A DNA stretch of 64,000 bases from NCBI GenBank assembly GCA_047936785.1, contig CP176394.1; one strand, written 5' to 3'. The stretch is from Acidaminobacterium chupaoyuni. GTDB lineage: Bacteria; Bacillota; Clostridia; Oscillospirales; Butyricicoccaceae. The notes below the pieces were generated by a model. That model made no database searches. It had not been told where the DNA came from and saw only the letters and a list, made by a program, of their open reading frames with translations. How positions within the stretch are numbered: the first letter of the stretch is position 1; each line of letters opens with the position of its first letter. Both the position numbers and the translations under genes were made by a program. Positions 17,981 through 27,123 of the stretch are shown one piece after another.

Positions 17981-18867
17981 TAGAAAAGACAGGCGTTTTC
18001 TCGGTGGTGGGAAGACCCAACGCGGGCAAATCGACGCTGACCAACACTTTATGCGGGGCCAAAGTGGCCATCGTATCCAATAAACCCCAGACAACGCGCA
18101 ACAGGATCACCGGGGTTTTGACGAAGGGAACCGTGCAGATGGTGTTTTTGGATACCCCCGGTCTGCATAAACCGCAAAATTCGCTGGGCGATTATATGGT
18201 GAAGATCGTCAACAAGACTGTAACGGATGTGGATGCCGCCATTCTGATCGTGGAACCGGTGGCGCGCGTGGGCATCCCCGAACAGATGCTCATCGACCGC
18301 ATCAGGCAGGATCATATCCCCGCCATTCTGGTCATCAACAAGATCGATACCATCCCCAATGAAAAACTGCTTGAGATCATGGATGTTTACGGAAAAGCCC
18401 ATGAGTTCCTGGCCATCGTGCCGGTATGCGCCCGCACGGGCAAAGGGGTTTCCGTTCTGCTGGAAGAACTGGATAAGCTGTGCATCGAATCCCCCGCGCT
18501 GTTCCCGGAAGATATGATATCCGATCAGCCCGAGCGCCAGCTCATTGCCGAGATCATCCGTGAAAAGATCCTTCAGAAATTAGATAAAGAGATCCCCCAC
18601 GGCGTGGCGGTGGAGATTGAAAAAATGGAAGAACGCGAAACGGGCACCGTGGCGGTCTATGCCGCCATCTATTGCGAAAAGAAAAGCCATAAAGGCATTC
18701 TGATCGGCAAAGGCGGCGAGATGCTCAAAAAGATCGGCGCCACCGCCCGCTATGAAATTGAAAAATTGCTCGATACAAAGGTTTATCTGGAACTGTGGGT
18801 GCGCGTGAAAGAAGATTGGCGCAACAACCCCAACCAGATCCGCAACTTCGGTTACGAAGAAGAATAA
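17977..18867 (+). CDS. era: GTPase Era
   Basis: Ribosome-assembly GTPase that binds the 3' end of 16S rRNA. G1 GRPNAGKST, G2 around KPQTTRNRITG, G3 DTPGLHKP and G4 NKID are all present. A C-terminal KH domain holds GILIGKGGEMLKKIG. Length 296 residues is typical. The ATG overlaps the ybeY stop (ATGA), so the two are coupled. Confidence 0.97.
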   Translation: MIEKTGVFSVVGRPNAGKSTLTNTLCGAKVAIVSNKPQTTRNRITGVLTKGTVQMVFLDTPGLHKPQNSLGDYMVKIVNKTVTDVDAAILIVEPVARVGIPEQMLIDRIRQDHIPAILVINKIDTIPNEKLLEIMDVYGKAHEFLAIVPVCARTGKGVSVLLEELDKLCIESPALFPEDMISDQPERQLIAEIIREKILQKLDKEIPHGVAVEIEKMEERETGTVAVYAAIYCEKKSHKGILIGKGGEMLKKIGATARYEIEKLLDTKVYLELWVRVKEDWRNNPNQIRNFGYEEE

Positions 18868-18952
18868 AAGGGCAGCCGTTTCCTGAAAGGCCAAAACTTG
18901 CCTCTGCTTTTTTGCCCGCCGCGCGGCATACTAAAAGCAGGAGGGAATCACC

Positions 18953-19057
18953 ATGGAACAGCAGACACAGCGCGCGGCATGGCGGTTTTTTTGCCGAACG
19001 GGGCTACCGGAAGCCTATCTTTTCTATGCCGCCCGGAAGGAGCGCGGAGGGGAATGA
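18953..19057 (+). CDS. yqzL: YqzL-family small protein
   Basis: A 34-residue ORF with a strong GGAGGG ribosome site 6-7 bases before ATG 18953. It contains the AWRFFCRTGLPEAYLFY segment. This matches the YqzL pattern of Trp, an aromatic pair, Thr-Gly, then Ala/Thr-Tyr-Leu as I recall it from Bacillus. It sits between era and recO, the place of yqzL in other Firmicutes, and its TGA overlaps the recO ATG. The function of YqzL is unknown. It is short enough to be missed by most gene callers. Confidence 0.75.
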   Translation: MEQQTQRAAWRFFCRTGLPEAYLFYAARKERGGE

Positions 19058-19833
19058 TCTCCTCCGGTTACATAACGATGTTTTTTACCACAAAAGGGCT
19101 CGTCATCCGCACGGCGGATTGGCGCGAAGGCGACAGAATTTTAACGGTGATGACGGAAGATCGGGGCAAGCTTTCCATGAAAGCCCCCGGTGTGCGCCGC
19201 AAAAACAGCAAACTGGGGCCCGCGGGCCAGCTGTTTGCCTATGGCAATATGACGGTTTATGAAAACGGCGGCCACCACACACTGCAGGATTTTGAAAGCC
19301 TGGAACAATTTTATAAGCTTTCGGCCGATCTGGATGCGCTGGCGCTGGCTTCTTATTTTTGCGAACTGCTTTCCACCGAAGGCGAAGAAGATCTGCCCGC
19401 GCCGGGGATGCTGCGCCTTGCGCTCAACAGCCTGTATGCGCTGGCCAATCATCTTTTTCCGGATCGCCAGATCAAGGCCTGTTTCGAGCTGCGCTTTCTG
19501 GCCATCACAGGCTATGAACCCGATCTCTGGCGCTGCGCGGCCTGCGGGGCACAGCCCGAAGACCCGCTGGTGGCCTTAGAACAGGGCCGGCTTTACTGCG
19601 CCGACTGCCGAGCGGCCGCGCGGGGAAAAACCATGCGGCTCAACCGCGCCGCGCTGCAGGCGGCAAGATATGTTTTAAGATGCGATTTGAAAAAACTGTT
19701 CTCTTTTCGCGTCGAAGACGCCGATCTGCGGCTGCTGGGCGATTTTGCCGAAGCCTATTTATTGACAAGGCTCGAGCGCGGCTTCCGCACGCTGGATTTT
19801 TACCATTCCTTGCAGGTAGGAGATGCAACATGA
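19054..19833 (+). CDS. recO: DNA repair protein RecO
   Basis: Recombination mediator that helps RecR load RecA at gaps. The N-terminal OB fold starts at the FFTTKGLVIRTADWREGD segment. A zinc finger has CxxC pairs in RCAACGAQ and YCADC, near residues 150-175. I start at ATG 19054, coupled to the yqzL stop and behind GGAGGGG (259 residues). An alternative ATG at 19078 gives the textbook RecO opening but has no ribosome site. The stop overlaps the mutS2 ATG. Confidence 0.92.
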   Translation: MISSGYITMFFTTKGLVIRTADWREGDRILTVMTEDRGKLSMKAPGVRRKNSKLGPAGQLFAYGNMTVYENGGHHTLQDFESLEQFYKLSADLDALALASYFCELLSTEGEEDLPAPGMLRLALNSLYALANHLFPDRQIKACFELRFLAITGYEPDLWRCAACGAQPEDPLVALEQGRLYCADCRAAARGKTMRLNRAALQAARYVLRCDLKKLFSFRVEDADLRLLGDFAEAYLLTRLERGFRTLDFYHSLQVGDAT

Positions 19834-22220
19834 CAGAATTACAAAAAAAATCTCATAGAACTTTGGAACTCGACAAGGTGCTGGAGCTGCTGGCGAAAGA
19901 AGCGGTTTGCCCCGCGGCCAAAGAAATGGCCCTTTCGCTGGAACCTTGCGAGACCCTTTATGAATGTGAAAAGCTTCAGCAGCAATGCGAAGACGCCATG
20001 CGTCTGGCGGGGCAGTTCGGAAGCCCTTCGTTCAGCGGCGTGAAGGATGTTTCTTCGGCGCTGGAACGGGCCGACAGAGGCGGTTATCTGAATATGCGCG
20101 AGCTGCTGGATGTGGCGGCGCTTTTGAAAACCGCGCGCATGACAAAAAACTATCTGGAAAAAGACTCACAGATGCAGACGGTTCTGGATGAATATTTCAT
20201 GCGCCTGGCCGGCAACAAATATCTGGAAGAAAAAATCGAGATGGCCATTGTTTCCGAAGAAGAAATCGCGGATAACGCCAGCCCCGAGCTGCGCGATATC
20301 CGGCGGGCCATGCGCAACGCCGCGGCAAAGATCCGCGAAGTGCTGGGGAAGATCGTTTCTTCCACCACCAATTCAAAAGCGCTGCAAGATTCCATCATCA
20401 CCACCCGCGGCGATCGGTTCGTTGTGCCGGTGAAGGCCGAATTTAAAGGCGCGATCCCCGGGCTTATCCACGATGTCAGCTCCAGCGGCGCCACGATTTT
20501 TGTGGAACCCATGCAGGTGGTGGAACTCAACAACACCATCCGGGAGCAAAAGGCCAAGGAAAAGAACGAGATCGACCGCATCCTCGCGGAATTATCGTCG
20601 GAAGTGGCGGCTTTTGCTTCTTCCATCGCAAGCGATTATGAACAGCTTTGCCGTTTGGATTTTATTTTTGCCAAAGCGAAACTGGCCTATAAGATGAAGG
20701 CGCTTCGCCCGCGGCTGACGGAAAAGGGCAGAACCATGCTCAAGCGCGCCCGCCATCCGCTGCTGCCGATGGATCAGGCGGTGCCCATCGAATTTCTCAT
20801 CGGCGGCAAAACAAACGCCGTCATCATCACGGGCCCCAACACCGGCGGCAAAACCGTCAGCCTGAAAACGCTGGGCCTGCTCACCCTGATGAGCCAGTGC
20901 GGTCTGCAGATCCCCTGCGGGGAAGACAGCGTGGTCTGCGTTTATCCCCGCGTGCTGGCCGATATCGGGGATGAACAAAGCATCGAGCAATCGCTTTCCA
21001 CTTTTTCGGCGCATATGAAAAATATTGTGGAAATTTTAAAAGAAGCGGGGGAAGGCAGCCTTGTTTTAATGGATGAACTGGGCGCCGGAACCGACCCTGT
21101 CGAGGGCGCGGCGCTGGCTGTATCCATCATCGAGCATCTGCGCGAGCACGGCTCTGTGGTGGCGGCCACCACCCATTATGCCGAACTGAAGACCTATGCG
21201 CTGGAAACCGAAGGGGTGGAAAACGCTTCCTGTGAATTTGATGTGGCCACCCTGCGGCCCACCTATAAACTGGTGTTCGGTATCCCAGGCAAATCCAACG
21301 CGTTTGCCATTTCACAGCGGCTGGGGCTGGATCTTTCCATCATCGAAAAGGCGAAAACCACAATGGATCACCAGAATATCCAGTTTGAAGATGTGATCCG
21401 CACACTGGAAGAAAAACGGCAGAGCATGGAACGCACGCTGGAACAGGCGCAGCGCGACAAAGAACGGGCCGAAAAAGACCGTGAAGACGCGCGAAAAGCC
21501 TATGATTCCATTGATAAAGACCGGCAGGCGCTGCTGGAAGCGGCCCGCCGCCAGGCGCAGGAACTGCTGGATGACGCCAAACGCACCGCCGACAACACTT
21601 TGGAAGAAGTGCGCAAGATCCGGCGCGAACAGGAACAGGGCGCGGCGGAGCGCAATCTTTCGGAAGCGCGGGCCGTGATGATGGGCCGGCTTTCCGAAGC
21701 GCAGCGCAAAGTTCTTGAAAAGAAAATTCAAAAAAAGGCCACACCGCTGCCAAGGGCGCTGCAGCAGGGCGACCTGGTGGAGATCGCCGAAAACGGCATG
21801 CAGGCCACCGTGGCCGAAACCCCGAAACCCGGCGAGCGCGTCAGATTGATGGCGGGCATTATGAAATTGACGGCGAAGCCCGAAGAGCTGACTTTGCTTT
21901 CGGCCGCGCCGCCCCCCAAAAAGAAAGAACGCGGCTCGGTGAAATTCACCCCGGCGGCCACCGGCGGGCGCGCTTCCAGCGAAGTGGATGTGCGCGGCAT
22001 GACGGCGGATGAAGCGGTGAGCGAAGTGGAAAACTTCATCGATCTTGCGTTTCGCATGAAATTGCCGGCGGTGACGGTCATCCACGGCAAAGGCACCGGC
22101 GTTTTGAGAAAGGCTGTTCATGTCTGCCTGAAAGGCAAACCCTATGTGGAATCGTTCCGCCTGGGCACTTATGGCGAAGGCGAAAGCGGCGTGACGATCG
22201 TCACCATGAAACTGAAATAG
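19830..22220 (+). CDS. mutS2: endonuclease MutS2
   Basis: MutS-family ATPase with a C-terminal Smr nuclease domain, 796 residues. It is known to suppress homologous recombination in some bacteria and to rescue collided ribosomes in Bacillus (as RqcU). Walker A is GPNTGGKTVSLK. Walker B is in LVLMDELGAGTDP. A long Glu/Arg/Ala-rich coiled coil follows (about 500-630). The Smr motif is VDVRGMTADEA through HGKGTGVLRKAV. ATG 19830 overlaps the recO TGA. The frame extends further upstream, but that part is inside recO. Confidence 0.96.
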   Translation: MTELQKKSHRTLELDKVLELLAKEAVCPAAKEMALSLEPCETLYECEKLQQQCEDAMRLAGQFGSPSFSGVKDVSSALERADRGGYLNMRELLDVAALLKTARMTKNYLEKDSQMQTVLDEYFMRLAGNKYLEEKIEMAIVSEEEIADNASPELRDIRRAMRNAAAKIREVLGKIVSSTTNSKALQDSIITTRGDRFVVPVKAEFKGAIPGLIHDVSSSGATIFVEPMQVVELNNTIREQKAKEKNEIDRILAELSSEVAAFASSIASDYEQLCRLDFIFAKAKLAYKMKALRPRLTEKGRTMLKRARHPLLPMDQAVPIEFLIGGKTNAVIITGPNTGGKTVSLKTLGLLTLMSQCGLQIPCGEDSVVCVYPRVLADIGDEQSIEQSLSTFSAHMKNIVEILKEAGEGSLVLMDELGAGTDPVEGAALAVSIIEHLREHGSVVAATTHYAELKTYALETEGVENASCEFDVATLRPTYKLVFGIPGKSNAFAISQRLGLDLSIIEKAKTTMDHQNIQFEDVIRTLEEKRQSMERTLEQAQRDKERAEKDREDARKAYDSIDKDRQALLEAARRQAQELLDDAKRTADNTLEEVRKIRREQEQGAAERNLSEARAVMMGRLSEAQRKVLEKKIQKKATPLPRALQQGDLVEIAENGMQATVAETPKPGERVRLMAGIMKLTAKPEELTLLSAAPPPKKKERGSVKFTPAATGGRASSEVDVRGMTADEAVSEVENFIDLAFRMKLPAVTVIHGKGTGVLRKAVHVCLKGKPYVESFRLGTYGEGESGVTIVTMKLK

Positions 22221-22273
22221 TTTTATCACGCGAGATGGAAAAATAATGTGCGAGAGATGGGGAAGTGAGGATG

Positions 22274-23014
22274 ATGCCCGGTTTGGGTACGGTCGTGAAT
22301 GTCGCGGCCATTTTGGCGGGTGGCTTTTTGGGCATCCTGCTGAAAAAAGGAATTTCGGAACGGTTCAAAAATATTATTTTTCAGGCCATGGGCGCGGCCA
22401 TTCTGATGATCGGTCTGTCGGGTGCCATGAGCGGCATTTTAAAGCTCAACGACAAAGGCGGGCTGGAAACCCAGTATGTGCTGATTATGATTTTGTCGCT
22501 GGTGCTGGGCGGGGTGATCGGCGAAGCGCTCAGGCTTGACCGCCTGTTTGATCGCGCGGGTGAAGGCATGCGCCGCCTTTTCAGCAAAAACGGCAAGGGC
22601 AACGGCAATGATGTGGGCAGCGGGTTTGCAAACTGCACCATTTTATATTGCGCCGGCGCCATGGCCATCGTGGGGGCTGTGCAGGATGGTCTGATGTCTG
22701 ATCCCACCATGCTGATCGCCAAAGGCATGATCGATGGAATCACCTCTGTGCTGTTTGCCACGGTATATGGCGTGGGGGTGCCGCTGAGCGCGGTTTCGGT
22801 GGGGCTTTATCAGGGGCTTATCACTTTGCTTGCCGTGTTCATCAAGCCGTGGCTTACAGAAACCGTGGTCATCCAGATGTCGCTGGTGGGCTCCATCGTG
22901 CTGATGCTGTTGGCGTTCAACCTGTGGGATATGAAAAAATTCAATGTGGCGAACCTGATCCCTGCCGCATTTATGCCTCTTTTCTTCTCTCTGATTCAAA
23001 AGCTTTGGTCGTAA
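22274..23014 (+). CDS. DUF554 family membrane protein
   Basis: A 246-residue integral membrane protein with about seven hydrophobic segments. The opening GLGTVVNVAAILAGGFLG and GLLKKG-like segments match the DUF554 family, and the FANCTILYCAGAMAIVGAVQDG segment is also characteristic. The function is unknown; a transport role is commonly assumed. The start is uncertain between GTG 22265, ATG 22271 and ATG 22274. I prefer 22274 because family members usually begin two or three residues before Gly-Thr. It may be read from the mutS2 transcript (53-base gap). Confidence 0.82.
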   Translation: MPGLGTVVNVAAILAGGFLGILLKKGISERFKNIIFQAMGAAILMIGLSGAMSGILKLNDKGGLETQYVLIMILSLVLGGVIGEALRLDRLFDRAGEGMRRLFSKNGKGNGNDVGSGFANCTILYCAGAMAIVGAVQDGLMSDPTMLIAKGMIDGITSVLFATVYGVGVPLSAVSVGLYQGLITLLAVFIKPWLTETVVIQMSLVGSIVLMLLAFNLWDMKKFNVANLIPAAFMPLFFSLIQKLWS

Positions 23015-23036
23015 TGCATAACTTTATAAAAATATA

Positions 23037-23065
23037 TTGCACAAAGTGCAGGGTTCTGCTATGAT
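23037..23065 (+). promoter_or_regulatory. promoter of the HPr-like gene
   Basis: TTGCAC (23037-23042), 17 bases, TATGAT (23060-23065), about 37 bases before the GTG start. Confidence 0.65.
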
Positions 23066-23101
23066 ATGTGTAATAAGAAGCAAGAAAGCGGGGTAGCTTA
23101 A

Positions 23102-23365
23102 GTGTTTTCGAAAGAAGCAACAATCACCAATCAGGTAGGTCTTTATGCAAGACCGGCAACCTTCTTTATTCAGAAGGCGAATGAGTTCCGCAGCACAATT
23201 CTGATCGATAAGGATGACCGCAAGGTCAACGCAAAGAGCTTGCTGGGCGTTCTGTCCCTGGGCATCACCAAGGGCAGCGTCATTACGATTTCCGCTGAAG
23301 GCGCCGATGAAGAAGAAGCGGTGAACGCGCTTTGCAATCTCATCGCATCCAATTTCGGCGAATAA
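23102..23365 (+). CDS. HPr-family protein with Tyr in place of the catalytic His (Crh-like)
   Basis: An 87-residue HPr-fold protein. The HPr active-site segment, normally G-L-H-A-R-P-A, reads GLYARPATFF, so the phospho-accepting His near position 15 is Tyr. The regulatory Ser region is kept (KSLLGVLSLG, near residue 46). Without the His it should not pass phosphate in the PTS, but it could still be phosphorylated on Ser by HPr kinase and act as a co-repressor, as Crh does (Crh has Gln at this place). The start is GTG with GCGGGG upstream. It is a single gene with its own promoter and terminator. Confidence 0.85.
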   Translation: MFSKEATITNQVGLYARPATFFIQKANEFRSTILIDKDDRKVNAKSLLGVLSLGITKGSVITISAEGADEEEAVNALCNLIASNFGE

Positions 23366-23411
23366 TTTTCGAATCAAATATGCCGGATGAAGCGGCATCA
23401 CACCAAGGCAA

Positions 23412-23446
23412 CAGGCGCCGCGTGGTTTTCATGCGGCGCTGTTTTT
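23412..23446 (+). terminator. terminator after the HPr-like gene
   Basis: Stem GCGCCGC with GCGGCGC, extended by CA/TG across a bulge, with an 11-base loop and T5. Confidence 0.7.
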
Positions 23447-23474
23447 ATGGAAAGCAATCGCTTCGGAGGGGCTT

Positions 23475-25319
23475 ATGGCAAACCCAAAAATAGATGAATT
23501 GAAAGAAAAAGCCGCGCTGCTGCCGCTGCTGCCCGGCGTTTATCAAATGTTCGACGGCAGCGGCGAGATCATTTATATCGGCAAAGCCAAAGCGCTGAAA
23601 AACAGGGTCAGCCAGTATTTTGTCAATCTGGCTTCCCATACGCCCAAAACCTTGAAGATGGTCTCGCAGGTGGATCACTTTGAAACGATCATCACCGGCA
23701 CGGAATTCGAAGCCCTGCTTTTGGAATGCGCGCTCATCAAGAAGCATAAACCCAAATATAACATCCTTTTGAAAGATGATAAGGGCTATCCTTTTTTAAG
23801 GCTTTCTTCCGAAGAATATCCGCGGTTTTCCATCGTTTCGAAACCCGCCGATGACGGATGCCGCTATTTCGGGCCCTACGGCGGCAGAAGCGGGGCCAAA
23901 ATGGCGCTGGATACTGCCCTGCAAACCTTTATGCTGCCCACCTGCCATTTGAAATTTCCGCGGGATATCGGCAAAAGCCGCCCCTGCCTCAACAGCCATA
24001 TCGGCCGCTGCTGCGCGGTTTGTTCGGGCAAGATCTCGCCGCAGGAATATGGAGAGCTGATCCGCCAGGTCTGCCTGCTTTTAGATGGAAAATATCAGGG
24101 CCTGAGCAGCCAGATCCAAACGGAGATGGAAGAAGCCGCCGAACAGCTGCAATTCGAGCGTGCCGCCGCGCTGCGCGACCGTATGCGGGCGGTGGATCGG
24201 CTGGGCTTGAGCCAGCTGATCATTTCGGGCGCTTTATCCGATCTGGATGTGATCGCTTTTTCTGTGAGAGAGGCCCGCGGCTGCGTGGTGATGCTCAATT
24301 ATGTGGGCGGCAATCTGCTGGATAAAAAGAAAGAATTCTTCGACGGTGTATCGGAAAACGATGCTTCCGATGTGATCGAAGGCTTTATGAAGCAATATTA
24401 CGGCATGACCCAGCGCTCGCCGAAGATCATTTTGATCTCGCATCCTCTGGAGGATGAAGAAACTTTGGCGCAGTGGCTGGGCAGCCTGAGAAAAAGCAAA
24501 GTGTTTTTATCGGTGCCGCAGCGCGGCGAAAAGCGAAAACTGCTGATGCTGGCGCTGGAAAACGCCCGGCAGGAACTGGAGCAGCTGGAAAAGCGTGAAC
24601 AGAAAACGGCGCGGTCGCTGGAACTTCTGGCGGAAACGCTGGGGCTTGAAAACCCGCCGCGGCGCATCGAAGCTTTTGATATTTCACATCTGGCGGGCAG
24701 CGATGCGGTGGCGGGGATGACCGTTTTTCAAGAAGGGCGGCCGCTGCGCAGCGCTTACCGCAAATTTCGCATGAAAGAAGCGCTGGCGGGGGATGATTAC
24801 GGTTCGATGCAGGAAGCGCTGCGGCGCCGCCTCCAGCGGGCTGCAGACGGAGATGTGGGCTTTTTGCCGCTGCCCGATCTGTTTTTGATCGATGGCGGCG
24901 CGGGGCAGGTTTCGGTGGTGAACCGTGTGCTGGAAGAGATGCGCTGCGCGATCCCGGCTTACGGCATGGTGAAAGACGACCACCACAGAACACGCGCGCT
25001 GGTGGATGAGCATAACCATGAATTCGGCATCAAAACGCTGCCGGCGGTGTTCGCTTTTGTGGGAACCATTCAGGAAGAGACCCACCGCTATTCCATTGAA
25101 TATCAAAAAAATCTGCGAACCAAATCCATCAAGGGTTCTTCTTTGTTAGAGATCGAGGGGCTGGGCGAACAGCGCCTGCGGGCGCTGCGCCGCCGTTTCG
25201 GCAGCATCGCGGCCATCCGCGGGGCCACCGAAGATCAGCTGGCGGCCGTGGTGCCGCGCAGCCTGGCGCGGCATATGATCGAAGTTTTTGCAAAACAGGC
25301 GCAGGAGGATGAAAAATGA
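23475..25319 (+). CDS. uvrC: excinuclease ABC subunit C
   Basis: Incision subunit of nucleotide excision repair, 614 residues. The N-terminal GIY-YIG nuclease motif is PGVYQMFDGSGEIIYIGKAK. The UvrB-binding UVR motif is near residues 207-230 (ERAAALRDRMRA). The RNase H-like second nuclease domain has the EAFDISHLAG Asp, and a helix-hairpin-helix lies at the C-terminus. The ATG follows CGGAGGGG. It is the first gene of uvrC-rsmD-coaD, joined to rsmD by an ATGA overlap. Confidence 0.97.
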   Translation: MANPKIDELKEKAALLPLLPGVYQMFDGSGEIIYIGKAKALKNRVSQYFVNLASHTPKTLKMVSQVDHFETIITGTEFEALLLECALIKKHKPKYNILLKDDKGYPFLRLSSEEYPRFSIVSKPADDGCRYFGPYGGRSGAKMALDTALQTFMLPTCHLKFPRDIGKSRPCLNSHIGRCCAVCSGKISPQEYGELIRQVCLLLDGKYQGLSSQIQTEMEEAAEQLQFERAAALRDRMRAVDRLGLSQLIISGALSDLDVIAFSVREARGCVVMLNYVGGNLLDKKKEFFDGVSENDASDVIEGFMKQYYGMTQRSPKIILISHPLEDEETLAQWLGSLRKSKVFLSVPQRGEKRKLLMLALENARQELEQLEKREQKTARSLELLAETLGLENPPRRIEAFDISHLAGSDAVAGMTVFQEGRPLRSAYRKFRMKEALAGDDYGSMQEALRRRLQRAADGDVGFLPLPDLFLIDGGAGQVSVVNRVLEEMRCAIPAYGMVKDDHHRTRALVDEHNHEFGIKTLPAVFAFVGTIQEETHRYSIEYQKNLRTKSIKGSSLLEIEGLGEQRLRALRRRFGSIAAIRGATEDQLAAVVPRSLARHMIEVFAKQAQEDEK

Positions 25320-25873
25320 AAGTGATTACAGGCTCGGCCCGGGGCAAAAGACTGGTGACGCCCGAAGGGCTTGACACCCGCCCCACCACCGACCGCGTGA
25401 AAGAATCGGTTTTTAATATCGTGCAGTTCCATGTGCCCGGGGCGCGTGTTTTGGATCTTTTCGCGGGCAGCGGCCAAATGGGCATCGAAGCGCTGTCGCG
25501 CGGGGCCGTTTTCTGCGTGTTCGCCGATAAAGACAAACAGGCGCAGAAAGCCATCGGCACCAATTTGAAAAACACGGGCTTTGCCGGCCAGAGCCGCGTT
25601 TTCGCCGGGGATTCCTTTGCCGCGCTGGAAAGCCTGCGCGATGAAAAATTCGACCTGATCTTTTTGGATCCGCCCTACGGCGGCCAGATGCTTAACGCGG
25701 CGCTGAAAAAAATATGTTTGTTTGACAACTTGCGAAGCGGTGGTATAATAATATGCGAAAGCGCGCAAAAAGACGAAATCGAACCTCTTGAAGCGCCTTA
25801 TTGTGTGAAAAAAGAATACCATTACGGCAAAATCAAACTCACGGCGATCACGCGAGAGGATGGCTTGGCATGA
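25316..25873 (+). CDS. rsmD: 16S rRNA (guanine966-N2)-methyltransferase RsmD
   Basis: SAM-dependent methyltransferase for 16S rRNA G966. Motifs are GSARGKRL at the start, the DLFAGSGQMGIEALSRGA SAM loop near residue 44, and the catalytic LDPPYGG near residue 116. Length is 185 residues. It overlaps uvrC and coaD by ATGA at both ends, and the rsmD-coaD order is standard in Firmicutes. Confidence 0.95.
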   Translation: MKVITGSARGKRLVTPEGLDTRPTTDRVKESVFNIVQFHVPGARVLDLFAGSGQMGIEALSRGAVFCVFADKDKQAQKAIGTNLKNTGFAGQSRVFAGDSFAALESLRDEKFDLIFLDPPYGGQMLNAALKKICLFDNLRSGGIIICESAQKDEIEPLEAPYCVKKEYHYGKIKLTAITREDGLA

Positions 25874-26355
25874 CCTTGGCAATTGTGCCGGGAAGTTTCG
25901 ACCCGGTGACCTATGGACATTTGGATATCGTTCGCCGGGCGTCAAAGCTTTTCGATAAGGTGATCGTTCTGGCGATGGTCAACGAGGCCAAGCAAACCTT
26001 TTTTTCGCCCGAAGAGCGGCTGATGATGCTGCGGGAAAGCGTGAAGGGGATGCCCGGGGTGGCGGCCGATTTTTTCGGCGGCATGACTTATGATTACATT
26101 CGCGATCATGGGGTGGATGTGATCGTCAAAGGGGTGCGCAACCCAAAGGATTTTGAATATGAAGCGCAGATCGCGCTTTTCAATCAGGAACACGCCCCCA
26201 TGGCCGAAACCATGTTTTTTTATGCCGATCCAAAATTGAAAGGCATCAGTTCCAGCGCGGCGAAACAGGCGTTTGCCGCCGGGCAGGATATCACGGATAA
26301 AGTTCCGCCCATCGTTTTAGAAATGCTTCGAATGAAACAGGAACAATTGAAATAA
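25870..26355 (+). CDS. coaD: phosphopantetheine adenylyltransferase
   Basis: Fourth step of coenzyme A synthesis: ATP plus 4'-phosphopantetheine gives dephospho-CoA. The nucleotidyltransferase motif PGSFDPVTYGHLDIV opens the protein, and the KGISSSAAKQ motif is near residue 122. Length 161 residues is typical. The start is ATG 25870, overlapping the rsmD stop. The longer frame is inside rsmD. Confidence 0.97.
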   Translation: MTLAIVPGSFDPVTYGHLDIVRRASKLFDKVIVLAMVNEAKQTFFSPEERLMMLRESVKGMPGVAADFFGGMTYDYIRDHGVDVIVKGVRNPKDFEYEAQIALFNQEHAPMAETMFFYADPKLKGISSSAAKQAFAAGQDITDKVPPIVLEMLRMKQEQLK

Positions 26356-26373
26356 CAGATAAGGGGATTGCAC

Positions 26374-26868
26374 ATGGCTGGAAATACGATTGAAGAACTG
26401 GTCAACACGATGTATGAAATGGTTCAGGATGCAAGCGGCATCCCGCTGATGAGCGACCGCTGTGTTATCGACCGCGAAAAAGCGCTGGATATCCTTGACG
26501 AGATCCGCGCGAATATCCCGAGCGATCTGAAAATGGCTCGCGATATTGTGGAAAAACGCGAAGCCTTCTTAAATTCCGGCAAGCGCGAAGCCGAAACCAT
26601 TCGCAAGCAGGCCGAAGAACTGGCTCGCCAAAAAGTGAACGAAAACGATTTGACCATCGCGGCGAGAAAACATTCCGCCGAGATCATCGCCACCGCTGAA
26701 AAAAGATCGAAAGAGCTGATGGGCGCGGCCAACGCATATTGCGACGACGCCATGAAGAGAACCGAAGAAGCCATTGCCCAGGCGCTGGATGAAGTGAAAG
26801 CCTCGCGGGTCAACCTGCGTCAGGTCAACCGCGAAAGACAGCAGCAGGAACGCTCGGAAAATCAATAA
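26374..26868 (+). CDS. coiled-coil protein of unknown function (ATPase subunit-like)
   Basis: A 164-residue, highly charged protein. A short N-terminal helix (about 1-25) is followed by a long predicted helix or coiled coil rich in Ala, Glu, Lys and Arg (about 55-160), and there is no membrane segment. Similar proteins downstream of coaD in clostridia are often named ATPase or ATP synthase subunit-like because of the coiled coil, but that is low-complexity resemblance. I choose ATG 26374, 7 bases after AAGGGG. It ends the uvrC-rsmD-coaD operon. Confidence 0.75.
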   Translation: MAGNTIEELVNTMYEMVQDASGIPLMSDRCVIDREKALDILDEIRANIPSDLKMARDIVEKREAFLNSGKREAETIRKQAEELARQKVNENDLTIAARKHSAEIIATAEKRSKELMGAANAYCDDAMKRTEEAIAQALDEVKASRVNLRQVNRERQQQERSENQ

Positions 26869-26905
26869 GCAAAAAGCCTCAAGACCCAATGTTTCATAAA
26901 TGAGC

Positions 26906-26958
26906 AGCCGCCCTCCGTTTGCAGAAAATCTGCAAGCGGAGGGCGGCTTTTTGCTTTT
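26906..26958 (+). terminator. strong terminator of the uvrC-coaD operon
   Basis: A stem of about 18 bp (AGCCGCCCTCCG plus TTGCAGA with their complements, one extra base) with a short A-rich loop and T5-GC-T4. Confidence 0.9.
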
Positions 26959-27123
26959 ATGACGGTGTATGCAGGAAAATTTATAAACATAAATTGTTTT
27001 TTTAACGCAGAAAAGAAATAAAACAAGACGAAAAAACGCTTTCCATAATTTGAAAGATATCAAAAGAAAAAGCAGTGGTTTATTCGACAAAATGGTGGAA
27101 AAATAGAATAGAAAAGCAAAAAT

